A program made the translations under genes and the position numbers. The notes under the pieces were generated by a model. It worked only from the letters and a program-made list of their open reading frames with translations. It was not told where the DNA came from and did no database searches. A DNA stretch of 64,000 nt from NCBI GenBank assembly GCA_017506865.1, contig JAFCMP010000545.1, positions 372,001 through 436,000 on the forward strand, read 5' to 3'. This stretch comes from Tribonema minus (taxonomy: Eukaryota > Sar > Xanthophyceae > Tribonematales > Tribonemataceae). Below are positions 24,006-36,600 of this stretch, piece by piece; position 1 is the stretch's first letter; each line of letters begins with the position of its first letter.

Positions 24006-26382
24006 AGCAGCAGGTAATCACGCGGTCTGCATCTATTCGCCGCCTGGTGCGGCAAGTTTCGCCCTGAAAGGGCGAGTGTGTTGAGCTTGAGGTGCTATGA
24101 CGTCTCCGATGCTCTGCTCGTCGTATAACTGAACTTAGGATGGGCTTTGCTTGGGCAATTCAATGACTCGTCGCGGATATAGCTACCTCGAGATCTCTCA
24201 GGTTGCTATGTACATACGCTCACAAAGTGTATTTCAGTATACACAGGCTCCTTTGCAATGGCCCTGCTCTGGCAGGCTACCATGGTCCACTGAAGCAATC
24301 AGCAACGTGCATCACAATGCCAGCAATACCGCATGGAGAACCATCATGAGGGACCAGATGCAGTTGCACCAAATGACAAATGTGTTGCTCATTATCATTT
24401 TGTAACGTGTTGGTGTCTATGTGCTACGCCACCGCCGATCACAAGTCATGTTCGGGGCCGCCACGCGAGCGGCCGCTACCCCCTGCATTGATGGGAGAAC
24501 GATTGCAACAATGCGCACATACGCATACTTCGAAGTGCTATTGTATGCACCCCGCAAAAGCTGGCCATTCCCCTTTATGAGGCCCACCGGGATGTGCTGA
24601 GCTGAGCAACTGGTCAGATGTAGATGCTCAGGGCAGCGCTTACTCGCTGACATGTGTGATACTCGGAAGCAGTTTAACATGGAAGGATTCTTACAACTAG
24701 TAAGATTACACTGACTCCAAGTCAGCTCAAACAAAAGCACGACCCGCTGTTGCAACAAACAAGATGAGGTGACACCATCATGGCATGGCACCATGGACAC
24801 TCTGCAGTATGATTGGCGTCAAGGAGTGTCGCATATTGAGTACTTGTTGAGACTGACGGCACCATGATTGCAGCAAGGCATTGTGAGTGCAAGGCGGCGA
24901 TGGTGGCAACGTGACGCTCATGACCAACTGTGTTGTGGCCATTACTTACATGTACCACATGCGAACAGAGCACAACAGGACCACGGCGCATTTAGATGCA
25001 TCTCTCCGGGCATTTCAAATATTCATGGTCATGAGTACATTTTCTGTTCCTCCAAGTAGAGGCTTGACATTGACGATGCATTCAATTTGACATAGAGTAC
25101 GCGCTGCGCACAGGAGAGATCCCTGACGGAGCTACACAGCAGCCTGAGTAAGTAAGGCTGCCGCATGCGTTCGGTGCTGCTTGCACTACTCTGCGCTTGC
25201 TGCTGCCATAGCTGCTGCTGCATCTTGCTAAGCCCACCCGCTTTTGTACAGATAGTCAAAGGGGTTTGACTCCGCCAGCCGTTGCATACCCTCCCAACCC
25301 CATATTCATCACACACGTTGTACCTACAGATAGGCTGCTGCCCGTAAGGCTCACAAGCACACAGCTGCTTTCGATGCCCGCTTCTCGAGCGTCGTCTGGC
25401 GTTATGTACAAGCACTAGCTTGCCAGAATTCTGAGCCTCATGGCGAAGCTGCGGCACTTCCGCCTAGAGTACACACAAAAGTCGCTAGACGACGCAATCG
25501 CGTTGCGCCTCCTTCTGGTGGTATACATGCCGCCGCAACGCTTCAGTGTCAGCTTCTGGGTGTCCCGAGGAGGCACCGCGGCGGCGTTATGTATCGTCCC
25601 ATTGTTTGTGCCGCGCTGCGCGGGAGCCATGTCAGCGCCCGCTTAGGGGGCCAGTGCGCGAGCTGCGAGGCCAAGGCCCGGGCCCTGCTGGCATCAATTG
25701 CCAGGCGCAGCAGCGCTCGTCAAAGACGGATTTTGGCCAAAGGGCAGCGATGTTGTTGAGCATGGCAGATAACATCAAGCATTCAGAAGTACATGAAGTA
25801 CATGCAATGGCAGATGGTGACAAAGAAGTGCAGAGCAGGTCAGTGGTCATGTTTCTAAGGCATGCATTTTTGTTGATCCAAATATTTCTATTTCATCACG
25901 CCTGCAAAAAACACCAATAGTTTGAGTGCGCGAGCGATGCAACAAGTCCGTAGAGTCTGGAGGGCATGCGATGAATGCATCATCAACTGACCTACTACTG
26001 CTGCATTCAAGCAACCGCCGGATATGTACAGTGTCCACACGTGCAAGAACTAGTTTGCATATGTTTTGATGTGCAGTGACTTGTCGACACATTACCGGCG
26101 ATGACAGCGGATAAGTTGTAACAGGTGCATCAGCTCACTGACACACAGCCACACCCATCCTGTACTGTAACACTCACTTTTCGTGCACCTCCACTCACAA
26201 TGTGACAATCAGTGAGCACTGTGTCCAGCATATGCTACCATCACCTAGTCAAAGCGGCAACGGCAATGACCAATAACTAAGAATGCTCTCACCACACTCT
26301 AACGTTATTCTGTGCAAATCCTATCCCCTACGCAAAGCCCTCAGCACTTATGGTCACATAAAGATTGTTGGCAAGAAATAAC
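24006..26382. other. Intergenic region upstream of the peroxidase
   Basis: This stretch lies between the peroxidase start codon and the last methyltransferase frame on the same strand. I see no convincing exon. It probably carries the peroxidase promoter, but no motif can be named. Short ACTTC/GAAGT words recur here (near 24526 and 25785). Confidence 0.4.
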
Positions 26383-29300
26383 TTAGTATCCACGATTTGA
26401 ATTTGCAGATAGGAAGGTCAGGGGCATCTCTTGGTGAGCACTACAATGTGCACAAAACACACAAGCTGAGAGACTCCTTTGAATCAGTGATGCGGACTTC
26501 AGATACAAGCACTTGAGTACCACAGCTACACTGACTTTGTGGGCCGCAATGTCTTGAACACTAACAGTGTGACACCTGCTTAATAATTTCACAACAACGA
26601 GTTTGGCGTCACTGCAATGCGATCTGATTGCGATAGGGAAGTACATTACCCTGAACAGGTGAATGCCCATCTCCAGTGGGGACAGGACAAGACCCCCCTC
26701 AGCCGCGCCGCCCCATGGTTGCTGCGGAGGGGTCACAGGGCTCTCAGGCGGGGGGGTCTTGGCCGCGGCGGCCTGTAGCTGCTCAGCCGGGGGGGGCGGC
26801 ACAAACCACTCCCTGTGGTTCACAGGAGGGGCATGCACAGCAGACATTATTGGCCATGCAATGTGTATACTATAGGTAGATTGGGCGGCGTCAAACAGTC
26901 TCAATTGGTTCTGGCGGCATTTACAGGACTTCCGTGAGCGGCATCCAGCGGCAGCAGCTCCACAGGATCATTAGATTTGATCGTTTTGGTGTATTGAGAC
27001 ACCAGACAGCAAAAAGAAGTGCACAAAAAAATGTTATACTAGCAACCGGGCAGACTTGCAACCCATACATGTATGTACACCTCCGAATATGTAGGTCTAA
27101 CGCAGGTGTTTGCCTGCAAAACCGGCTGATGGTCATTTGTGACGAAACAGGTGCTGCTTTATTGGCTAACGCTGGTGTTTGACTGCAAAACCGGCTGATA
27201 GATAGCATTTTGTGACAAAACAGGTGATGATAGATTGGCCAATTGGTTGAGCCGTTACTCTGTCACATCTGACTCATCGCCGGAGCCCATGCCCCCTAAG
27301 CATTTAGCACGCATACAGGCCACACCATGCTCGCTCTTCTGTGGCGTGCAAATCAAAATTGGCACCTCATGCACATGCACACGCGGCTGCGAAACCCGCT
27401 CAGAGGGATGGGCGCATGACACAGTCTCCCATTGTCTGCATCCAAAAAGCGCATTATACCTCATGCAATGATCAGGTGACTGTAAGACCTGCTCAGAGGG
27501 ATAAACACACACACCGCCTGCTGTGAATTCACAGTTCAGGCCATGGTCTGCTGCATCCACACACCAAACTGCTGTTCATGAGCACATAGATTACTTATTG
27601 ATGCCCACGCCCAGGCTGCACTGCAGCCTGCCACTTACATATCAGTCGGATATGCAAGAAGGGCCGCCTTGAGACTCGTTCAAGACATGCTGTCCTACAG
27701 GTAAATTGAAAGAGCTCTGCCAAAATTAAATACTTCCTCCGTTTCAATTTATTAGACAGTTGGCTTTCAAATGCAAATATGAGGTCAAAAAGAGCTACAG
27801 TGACATACACTCCTGTTATATATAGCGTCCGCTAACGTACATTTGTGCGTGCAACAGCGTTTTGGAGGTCTAAACGCGCGCGCGCGCGACTTGTTCATAT
27901 CTGCTCATGGTAAGTTCACTGTCATCTGTATTGCCCTATTTCTGGAATGCTGATCACTTTTACTGAAGGGACTTTTTTGGTGTGCGCGGCCGTCTTTGCC
28001 CTTGAAATTGCATTTCAATGTCAACTGTCTAATAAATTGAAACGGAGGAAGTAAAACATTGCCTGCTGCAGATTTGCTACATGAAGGCAGATGGGCAATG
28101 TCACTTGCCTGTCAGTGAAGTGGAGAATCTCAGTCAGCAGGCCCGGGGGCAGCGATAGGGTGGGGCTGGACGCAGCCATCTGGAGGCCTTTGCGCCTCGC
28201 GCCCTTGCCCTCGGTGGCCGCTGAGCTGCTGCAGCTCAGCAGCAAAGCCTTGGCGCTGCCGCATCCGTTGCAATCCGAGTACGAGCAAGACGCATCTATC
28301 GTCAGGCACATGTTAGCAATGTTGCAGCGGGGGGGTCAATGTGCATGAGTGCAGAGGGAAGGGAAAACCAATAATTGTGCTTGTTACCAGTCATTTGTCA
28401 TTCGGTCGGTAGCTAGCAGAGCGTTCGCGCTAGCATAGCACATTCACTGAAATTGCGATAAGCCAAGAATGGGTGATGTGGCCGCTGCATTGTGTCTGGC
28501 TCAAGGTAAAGATTGAGCTCACACGTGGGAGCTGATGCTCATTGTCTGCAACTGCCGTGCTGCGTGTCAGGTCCTGAAACACAGCATTGGCAGCTCGTTT
28601 GAGATGCTTCTGAAGAAGTCGCGTACAGATGATCCAATAGTCAGGCACACATCGGCGGAGGTATCGATGCTAAGAGAGCGCTAACACGGGCGGGCATGAC
28701 TACAAGCAACTGCTTGGATATTGCACACAAAATTCTGAAGGCAATGGCTCACAAGCGTGAACCCTAAGCGCACCAGAAATGCGAGGCCATGTGCCCACAT
28801 CAGCATGCCGCTTCCCACACCCCTCGGTTATTGATCTGCAGGATGGAGCCACAAAACGCATCGAGCTGACACCCAGTACATCGCAGGGCTTGCAAAACTG
28901 CGCAGATGCGTATGGCCGAGAAAACTTCTAGCCCGCAGTGAGCATAGCTATGTACATGAGACGTATCTCCTGCTGCTACGTGAATTTTACTTCAAGTTAG
29001 GTGCTGCCGTACCTCTCCTTGAACTCAGGCGAGTATGTGTGGTGCGCCTCGCGCGTCCACCCGACACGCGGCAGTGCACAGCGCGCCGCCGGGTACCGCA
29101 TGAGGGGGGCGAAGCGAACGCCGGACATCCGCTCCTCGCGGAAGGAGTCGGGCGAGTCAGCAGTGCTCGTACGCGTCACCTTGATGAACTCGTCGCCAAC
29201 GGGGGCTACCAGGACGCCGCCCTTGGAGAGCAGCCGCATCAGCTCCTGCACACCTCAGAGTTGCATATTGCTTCAGAATGCGCGTTTGTCAGAACTGAAC

Positions 29301-32300
29301 ATACTTGCTTTTCTTGTCAATTATTGCGTCAGCCGCAAAAAGCCCAGATGACTTATAATTCTACACGCGGTTGTAGCAGCTTTACACGTCGTTTGTTCCC
29401 TTGTACTGCGCAATGTTTAACATTGACAGGGTACTCTACAAAGTTGCATACATACTGCAGATTTGCACAATACAGAAGGGCCCTCAAGCGTGCACATCAG
29501 ATCAATCATGACACCATTCAATTGCAGTGCAGATGAGCTACATGTACGTGGTTGTCCGCAAACCTTGGCACGGCCGGGCGGGCACGCGGCCCCAATGTAG
29601 ACCCTGTCGTAGCGCATGCACGACTTCACGTCCAGCTCGTACACATTGCCGTGGAAGAACTTGACGCGCGCAAAGGGAGCGTCACCAGCCTCTTCCCCCT
29701 GCTTCGCGCCCCCTCGCAGGGCCCCAGAGCAGCCGTCAAAGGGCGCCACATCCGAGTTGAGTTGAGTTGAGTTGGCATCAGGAGAGTCAGAGTCGGAGGC
29801 GGCGGTGGCTTTGCCAGCGGGGGATGTATCGGGCCAGCGGTCGAGGCAGCTGTTGTGGTTCTTGGTGGAGAAGTCAACGAGCGTGTTGTCCAGCTCCAGG
29901 CCGTGGTGGACGCTCCACTGCACGTGAAGTAGGCATGATTGAAGTTTGTGAGACAAAACGTACTTTACGGCACAGAGACTTCGCACACACCCCTGTGCCA
30001 ACTTGCAGACATGTACAAATCGTACTGCTGAGTGTCAGCTAGGTGTGCTGATGCTCCTTCAGGGTGCCGACAGCCTTGGCCATGAGCGAAAAAGTTGAGA
30101 ATATTGTCCATCTCCTGCGCCCAATACGCGTCCAGCCTGTCTCCCAGCCATGCCGCAAAATAAGTGCCCGGCATCTGACATCAATGGCGCCATGCCTGCG
30201 AGGCTGCAAGGCATCTGCACAACATCAAGTAGATGAATCATTATGATTTAACGGCCACACCATGCTTTAACACAGCAATTGCAATTGGGTGTGCGTTGCT
30301 GTAGTCTTGCAGGCCTGCGCATGCTATCTCGGGGTTGCTGCATCAGAGGTGCATGTAACTGGCATGCGGGACAATGGCCCCTGCATTGACGTGACAGACG
30401 TAACTATTACACCACCACATGTTTTTGAGCACTGCCTTGATTATGGCCTGCACATTGCCAGTGCAACATTGTACCACGTGCACATCATGGGCATCACTTA
30501 GTTTTAGGGCTCGCCTTGCATCAAATGCGCGTTTCAGCTTGACGCCAGTGTCAACATGTACTTACATTGGGAACAAGGCATCTGGCAGCAAATTTGCTGC
30601 CAATATCTGTGAATGATTTTGCATGCTTTAGCAACTGCAGCATCGCTTGTCCAGGGTCAAGACCGCTAGTCAAATGCACCACCTTTAAGTCATGTGCGTA
30701 GAAGCGCAAGCGTCGAAAGTTACAGAATTGCACCGGCCACTCAAAGCCCTTCTGCTGGCTGGCATGTTTGCTGGTCAACAAGGAGGGTCGTGACGAGCAG
30801 CACACGTAATCATAACCAACAAGGTACCATGAACTCCCGCGGTAGAACTGCTTGCAAAGTTAAGCTGCCACAGTGGAAGGGTGCTCTTACCCCCCCCCCC
30901 CTTCCCCCCCTAAAGAAGACATGCATCACCGACAGGTAAACGGTGAACACGGCAGCACAACATCCCTTCTTTCTCCCTGCAGCTAGACATGTGCTGTGCC
31001 TGTATTATGTTACATTTCAAGGTCCGCACCTGGCCACACAGGTACGCCGCCATTGTGGAGAGGTATCCCGTCCCGCTGCAAATAGTGAGGCATTGCAGAA
31101 CAATCGGAAAGGGGCCGTTAGATGGCGTACAAAGTGATGCTGAAGTGCGCAAACGTTGCAATCTGAACTGCAGCGGCTGAAGATTAGCCACCAGCGACTC
31201 GGATGACATGAGTTGCAGTCTGATGGAGCTGCAGTGGTTGCCCTGGCCCAAACGATGGGGAGAAGAAAGGAGTAACATGATAGGAATATGACACTGCTCC
31301 ACCATTCAGATGCGCACCCTACTCTTGTTGCCTGTGATGATGAAGTGCGCTGAAACATTGTGCACCTGACCCTGTGCATGTGAGATGGCAGCACAGATCC
31401 AAGACAACTTCAGGTCAGCTTCGAAGGAAGCGTGATGCTTACTTGAGTTGCAAGTGTAACAAAGGGTGGCGGCTGCCGTATTGATATTCACCAAACTGGA
31501 TAGCATATTGTGCTGGCTGCCTCTGGTGCCTGTGCATTACTCATTGAGGTTGCGCCACTAGTTCTGCATGTGTCACACCACGAAGAAGGATACTTCTATA
31601 TATGCTTCTGCTGGTGGCCGCAGTGCTCAGTTGCAGTCTGAGCCCCACACCATGAGCACACAGACGAGGGTTCTCGGTTGAAGGGTGGATGTGTATGTTT
31701 CAGGCAGCTGGGGAGGGGCAATTGACAATCAGATGTCACTCATGTGCTCCGGATCAACTTTCAACTCAAACAGCGCAGGTACGTGGCATTATGCATTGCG
31801 CATGGACAGCTGTGTGGAGCTGCAGGCTCGAGATACCAAGTGCATACTCGATTGAGTGTGCGCGCGTCCATGAGTGCGCAAGATGACGGAATGGTGGCAT
31901 ATGCCAGTGCTCGGCAAACATCCTGATCAACGTGTGAAGCCAGGGTTGTTGATGGCAAAGTGACACAGACTCACGTCAACACAAGAAGGTATGTGATGTA
32001 CCTGCCAATGTTGAGGAAAGACATGCCCTTGTCCAGCTCCAGGGACTCCAGGCACATGGCGTAAATGTGCACGGCACTGAGTGCAGAGGGCAGCAGGTAT
32101 GCAGTACAGGTTGAGGCAGCAGCTCAGATGATGTGGAACTAATTTAAACATGAGGCTCATAGGACAGAACTCGCTGTTCACGCACTTACAAAAATAAAAC
32201 ACCATAATTGGCGCTGGTGACCCGTTTCTTCCAGCGCAAGAGTCAGGGCCAGCGTGCTCTCCATGGCAGTCATGATCATGACACAAGTGATGCTTCAAGG

Positions 32301-33301
32301 ACAGCAGTAAGAGTCAAACTGATATATCAACATGCATGCTGCCTTGCGGCTGAAGTTCAAAGCAACGCTGAGACCGCATGCTTGCCGAATTCGTGTATGC
32401 TGCACGCGCATGCCCGCAATGCCTGGCTTGAACACAGCTTGCTGCTGAGCTGCAGTGAACGGAACTTTGATTAATCATCATCAGCATCGGACATGCCATT
32501 GGACGCTGTGTCGCTTGCTGCATCATGGAACAAAGCCAAATGAATTTCAAGTTGCACAGCGCACATGAGAAAGGTATGCGGTGCTGCTAGGCATAATCGC
32601 TGCAGCACATACCTCTGATGAAAGCTCATGTGCCTGAGGGGCTGGTCAAAGTAGGCCTCGCCGCTGAGCGCTGGGGGAAGGAAGGCCCCCCTGTCCACAG
32701 CGCGGAAGGCTGAAGCCACCTTGTCGGATTTTATCACCCCCAGCTCTGCACGGCAGATGAGTATACCAGGTGGGCTGTGTTAGTTTGCTGTTGAGTTGTG
32801 ACTCTCCAATTGTGCACTTTCACCATCACTTGCATCACATACGAAACCTAGGCATCTGACATAAAACGGCTACTCCGTCCATTCAAGACGCGCACTGATG
32901 TAGACGTCATGACAATAGCTATGCAGTTCATGTGTTGAAGTTTACACGCGCAAACACATTTGCACATCAGCACTGCAGTGTCCTCAAGCTGAAGAAAGAC
33001 GAAGGATGTCCGAAATATCCGCCAAACATGTGCGAGGTAAAGTATGGGCATGCAGACTATGGAGCAGACTTACGCAGCAGGAGCTCTTTTATGCAGTTAA
33101 TTTCCTTGGTCCACTTATGTTTGAAGAACACAGGATCTGCCCCGGCAAATCCTATGCAGTGCAGCCGTAGTCCTTGCATGCGTGCGTCTGCAAGGCAATT
33201 AAAAGTGAAGCAGCCATCCAGGCACACACACATCAGCTCTCACCTCTCAGCTGGGTCACCATCTCAGCATTGTTGGACGCATGCGTCTGCCAGGCCATCA
33301 T
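26383..33301 (-). CDS. PCMTD-like protein-L-isoaspartate O-methyltransferase with F-box-like C-terminus
   Basis: Eight exons join in continuous phase: 33301-33244, 32745-32613, 32076-32002, 31075-31030, 29917-29564, 29245-29013, 28255-28109 and 26812-26650. The start is ATG at 33301 or 33298. Family motifs are clear: VIKSDKVASAFRAVDRGAF; SAVHIYAMCLESLELDKG; the SAM-binding loop FLNIGSGTGYLSTMAAYL; the post-I acidic residue in HGLELDN; RYDRVYIGAACPPGRAK; and LLSKGGVLVAPVGDE. The enzyme family methylates isoaspartyl residues in damaged proteins. The PCMTD subfamily is closest (SAPHIY and FLNLGSGTGYLSTM types). About 75 acidic and low-complexity residues are inserted before the RYDRVYIGA motif. 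The last exons give LPPGLLTEILHFTDREWFVP, an F-box or BC-box-like helix, then a proline-rich tail. The intron from 28108 to 26813 has a GC donor and contains a MITE. The final stop is uncertain: 26383 if the last frame is read straight through. Confidence 0.85.
27731..28053. mobile_element. MITE with 30-bp perfect terminal inverted repeats and TA target duplication
   Basis: The element 27733-28051 (319 bp) begins CTTCCTCCGTTTCAATTTAT and ends with its exact reverse complement. The first 30 bp match perfectly, with weaker similarity beyond. It is flanked by TA on both sides. There is no coding capacity; the interior has a CGCGCGCGCG run. TA duplication and CTCC-type ends fit a Tc1/mariner (Stowaway-like) non-autonomous element. 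It sits inside the last intron of the methyltransferase gene. Confidence 0.9.
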
Positions 33302-33693
33302 GGACGGTGCCCTGCCCCGATATCACTCGTGGAATCTCCACGAGCGCAGTGGATTGGGATTGGATTTGAACAAGAGGCTGGGCTCAAGGTCAGGTAGACT
33401 GCGTGGATCGTCAGTAGGCGAAGGTGGTCAGGCGAACCCTCTGAAAGCACACCAGCTCCTCTGTGTGCACGGTATCGTAAGCACGTGATTACTTCAACCT
33501 TGGTTCTGCAGGAGAGTCGAGTCACGGCGCTTGAAGTTGCCGATCTTTAAAGCATTAAGCTGCCGTGCTGTGCTTGCACATAGGAAGGGCGAGCAGAGGC
33601 GCAGATCGGGAGAGCTCTGCGGAAGCTGGATGACACGGCTCAACAACAATCATCGGACTGCCTGAATAGGGCACAGAGGTGGTCGGATCTGCC
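33302..33693. promoter_or_regulatory. Shared divergent promoter region
   Basis: About 390 bp separate the methyltransferase start codon (minus) from the antiporter start codon (plus). The two genes are transcribed away from each other, so both promoters and 5' UTRs should lie here. No TATA box or named element is convincing. Confidence 0.5.
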
Positions 33694-36600
33694 ATGGAGC
33701 ATGCAGATGTTGGGCGACGAGGCTTGGAGGAGACAGAGGGAGAAATATACGGCGAGACTGCCGTGGACTATGGGCTGGGGCCCTTATGTCTGATGATCAC
33801 GCTGGGGCTCATTTGCAAGCAACTGGCGCCGTGGCTATCGATGCCTTTCAGCGTCTTGGTGAGTTTGTTAGATGTTCATGTGTTCTTCCATTGCTCGGTC
33901 CACTAATCATTGCATGGTCACCAAAATGTCAAGCTCGATTGTGCCAGATCACTGCAACCGCTCTTTTGACCATGAACGTGTTCAGTCGGCAAAACTTCAA
34001 AAGTCTGACCATACTTCAGTACGCTTAGTGTTCGAATGCCCGCACGAGGTTTGCCTTCGAATGCTAAGCGATTACATTCCTCGTTGGTATATTAAGTGCA
34101 GATACTACCAGCACGGCAGCAGCCTGCAAGTCTGATGCCAGTTGCGGCCGGCCAAGCTGGAACAGAAGTGCAGAAAAGTGCCTCGGATTATGCGCTGCAT
34201 GCTACAGGGTTCATTGCGAGAGCCTTTCTCCAGTTTGACAACGCACATTTCACAACTTGAAGAGACTCAAATAGCGCTGATCTCTCTGTGTCAGACAACA
34301 GTGCCATGTGCCCGTCTCGTGCTGGCTATGCCTGTCGACAGAGTGCCATTTGGCATCACAGTGATGATATCCAATGTTGCAGTGCGCAGATGAAACTTCC
34401 ACAGTTGGGACGAGACCAGTTGTCTAAGAAGCACTCGTACGCAAGTACTCATACAGTACGAGTACGCGTACATGAATTCTGGGGCGGTACTCGTACACGA
34501 CGAGTACTCGTACATGATTTCTCAGGCAGTACTCGTACAGCACGAGTACTCGTACATGATCTCTGAGGTTGTACTCGTACAGGATGAGTACTCGTACACA
34601 GTCGTCATACACGTACTCGTTCACCATTACATACGGCGACTCCTCCTTCAACACAACTGTAAGAGCCACAAATTTTACAGAATCGTGTCACTGGGCGCGA
34701 TACAGGTGCACATGCCATGTGTTTGCATGCTGCACAACATCAGAGGCATGTATGCATGTATGTTTAACACCGCAGTATGTATGTATCCAAAATAATGGCT
34801 GTTGCCCGCCCTCTCCAGACTTCACTATATGGCCGTGCGTTCACAAGCATTTTCCAATCTCTATGTTTGTATTGAGAAAGCGTTGACTGGCACCATGTGC
34901 GCAGCAAGTGCAATCTGAAGTATGTCAAAGTCCTTCACTTGAGTGAACAAGCAGTGTGTTGTCGATGGCACTAGCCGCTTGAAGCCCCGTCCAGTACTGC
35001 ACATCTTCGAGCAAGATCTGTTCTGGCAGAATGATGGTCACCGAGTGTTCGCAGAACATCTTGCGATGACGTCTAAGGTGACAAAGCAATGCAAAATATA
35101 AACGCTGGCCCTCTGACAGCACATCAGAAAAACTTACATCTGGAAGACTTGCACTGTGCGCACCGGCAGAAGACTGATGCTGTTCATGTGCTTTAATTTG
35201 TGCTCAGGTCCTTTTTGCAGGCATGTTGGTGGCTGAACTGTGGCACCTGGACGATGGCTCTGATTCTGAGTTCCATCAATCTCTGGGCGACTGGATCAAC
35301 ATCAACCCAGACCTGCTCGCCACGGTGCTGCTGCCGCTGCTGATATTCGCCAGCGCGTTCAGCTCGTCGGTGCACGTCATGCAGGTATGCATGCATGTAT
35401 AGTAGTAGGTGTGTTGTATGTATCGCAATCAGTGCGCCAGCAACTAAATGAAGTGCGCAATGCAGTGCTGAAGATTGTCTACTTGCCTCAACTCCAAAGT
35501 ACTTGCGCAGCTGGCATGTGCCGATGCCTCACCCTTTCTATGCATTTTACTCAAACCAGCAGTGTGCTCTTTGTGGAAGTCTCCCGCAGTCTCTGCATGT
35601 GACAGTTGCGTCATGCTTGTTTAGCACGCACTCGAGTCTGGAAGTATGGTGGAATGCCTCAGCAGCAATTGTCTGCACGTGACACATGCATGTATGTTTA
35701 CAACGCGGCTGCCGCCCATGTGCATGCCCATTCATCTGACATATGTACCTAATGCGCGTCAGCGCGCAAGGCATATGCCAGTGTCCATCACGGCCACTAC
35801 ACCACCTATTGACGTGCTCTGCAAGTATGTCTGGCGCCACGCCTGTACACATTGCTGGTGCACGTTGGGCTTGCATACTAAGATCACAACTCATATTGCG
35901 GTGATGCATATATCATATTTTTGGCACCGCGGTGTTACATAACAGTACAGATGGAGGGTTGGGGTCTGATAGCGCCATCAGTACCCACCCACCTAAGTAA
36001 TAACTGCCTGGTCATATGCAGGCGGAGCTATGGCAGTTTCTCTGGCTGGCGCTGCCCATGGCGCTGGGCGGAGCGATGCTGTCGGCGCTGTTCCTGCAGC
36101 ACTGCAAGTACAACTGCCGTCACACATGTTCACCCTGCTGCTGGTGCAGGTCGCGCTTGCACATTGAGGCCACAACAAATATTGTGGTAACGCTCACAAT
36201 GCTCAACTGATCATTCGCAGGCGGAGCTGTGGCAGTTTCTCTGGCTGGCGCTGCCCATGGCGCTGGGCGGCGCGATGCTGTCAGCGCTGTTCCTGCAGCA
36301 CGCGCTGCCTCTGGGCTTCGACTGGACAACATCATTGCTGCTGGGCGCCATAGTGTCTGCCACTGACCCCATAGCAGTCGTCGCGGTGCTGCGCGAGCTG
36401 GGCGTGAGCGAGAAGCTGGGGACGCTGATTGAGGGAGAGTCACTGATGAATGACGGCAGCGCGTACGTCATCTTCACCGTCATGCTGCAGGTGCGCGGTC
36501 CTCTTGGGGTTCCTGCACTTGGTGTATGTTTGTGTTGGAGTGGCAAGTTTATGTGTGTGTCGTGCTGATTGATACTTCTTATCGAGGTACGAGCAGGCAC

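Noticed and set aside
29965..30805. Minus-strand frames encoding FAAWLGDRLDAYWAQEMDN and RLRFYAHDLKVVHLTS
   Set aside because: They look protein-like but fall in the intron between 31030 and 29917, where the flanking exons already join in phase between adjacent motifs of the methyltransferase. Keeping them would break the SAM-binding fold.
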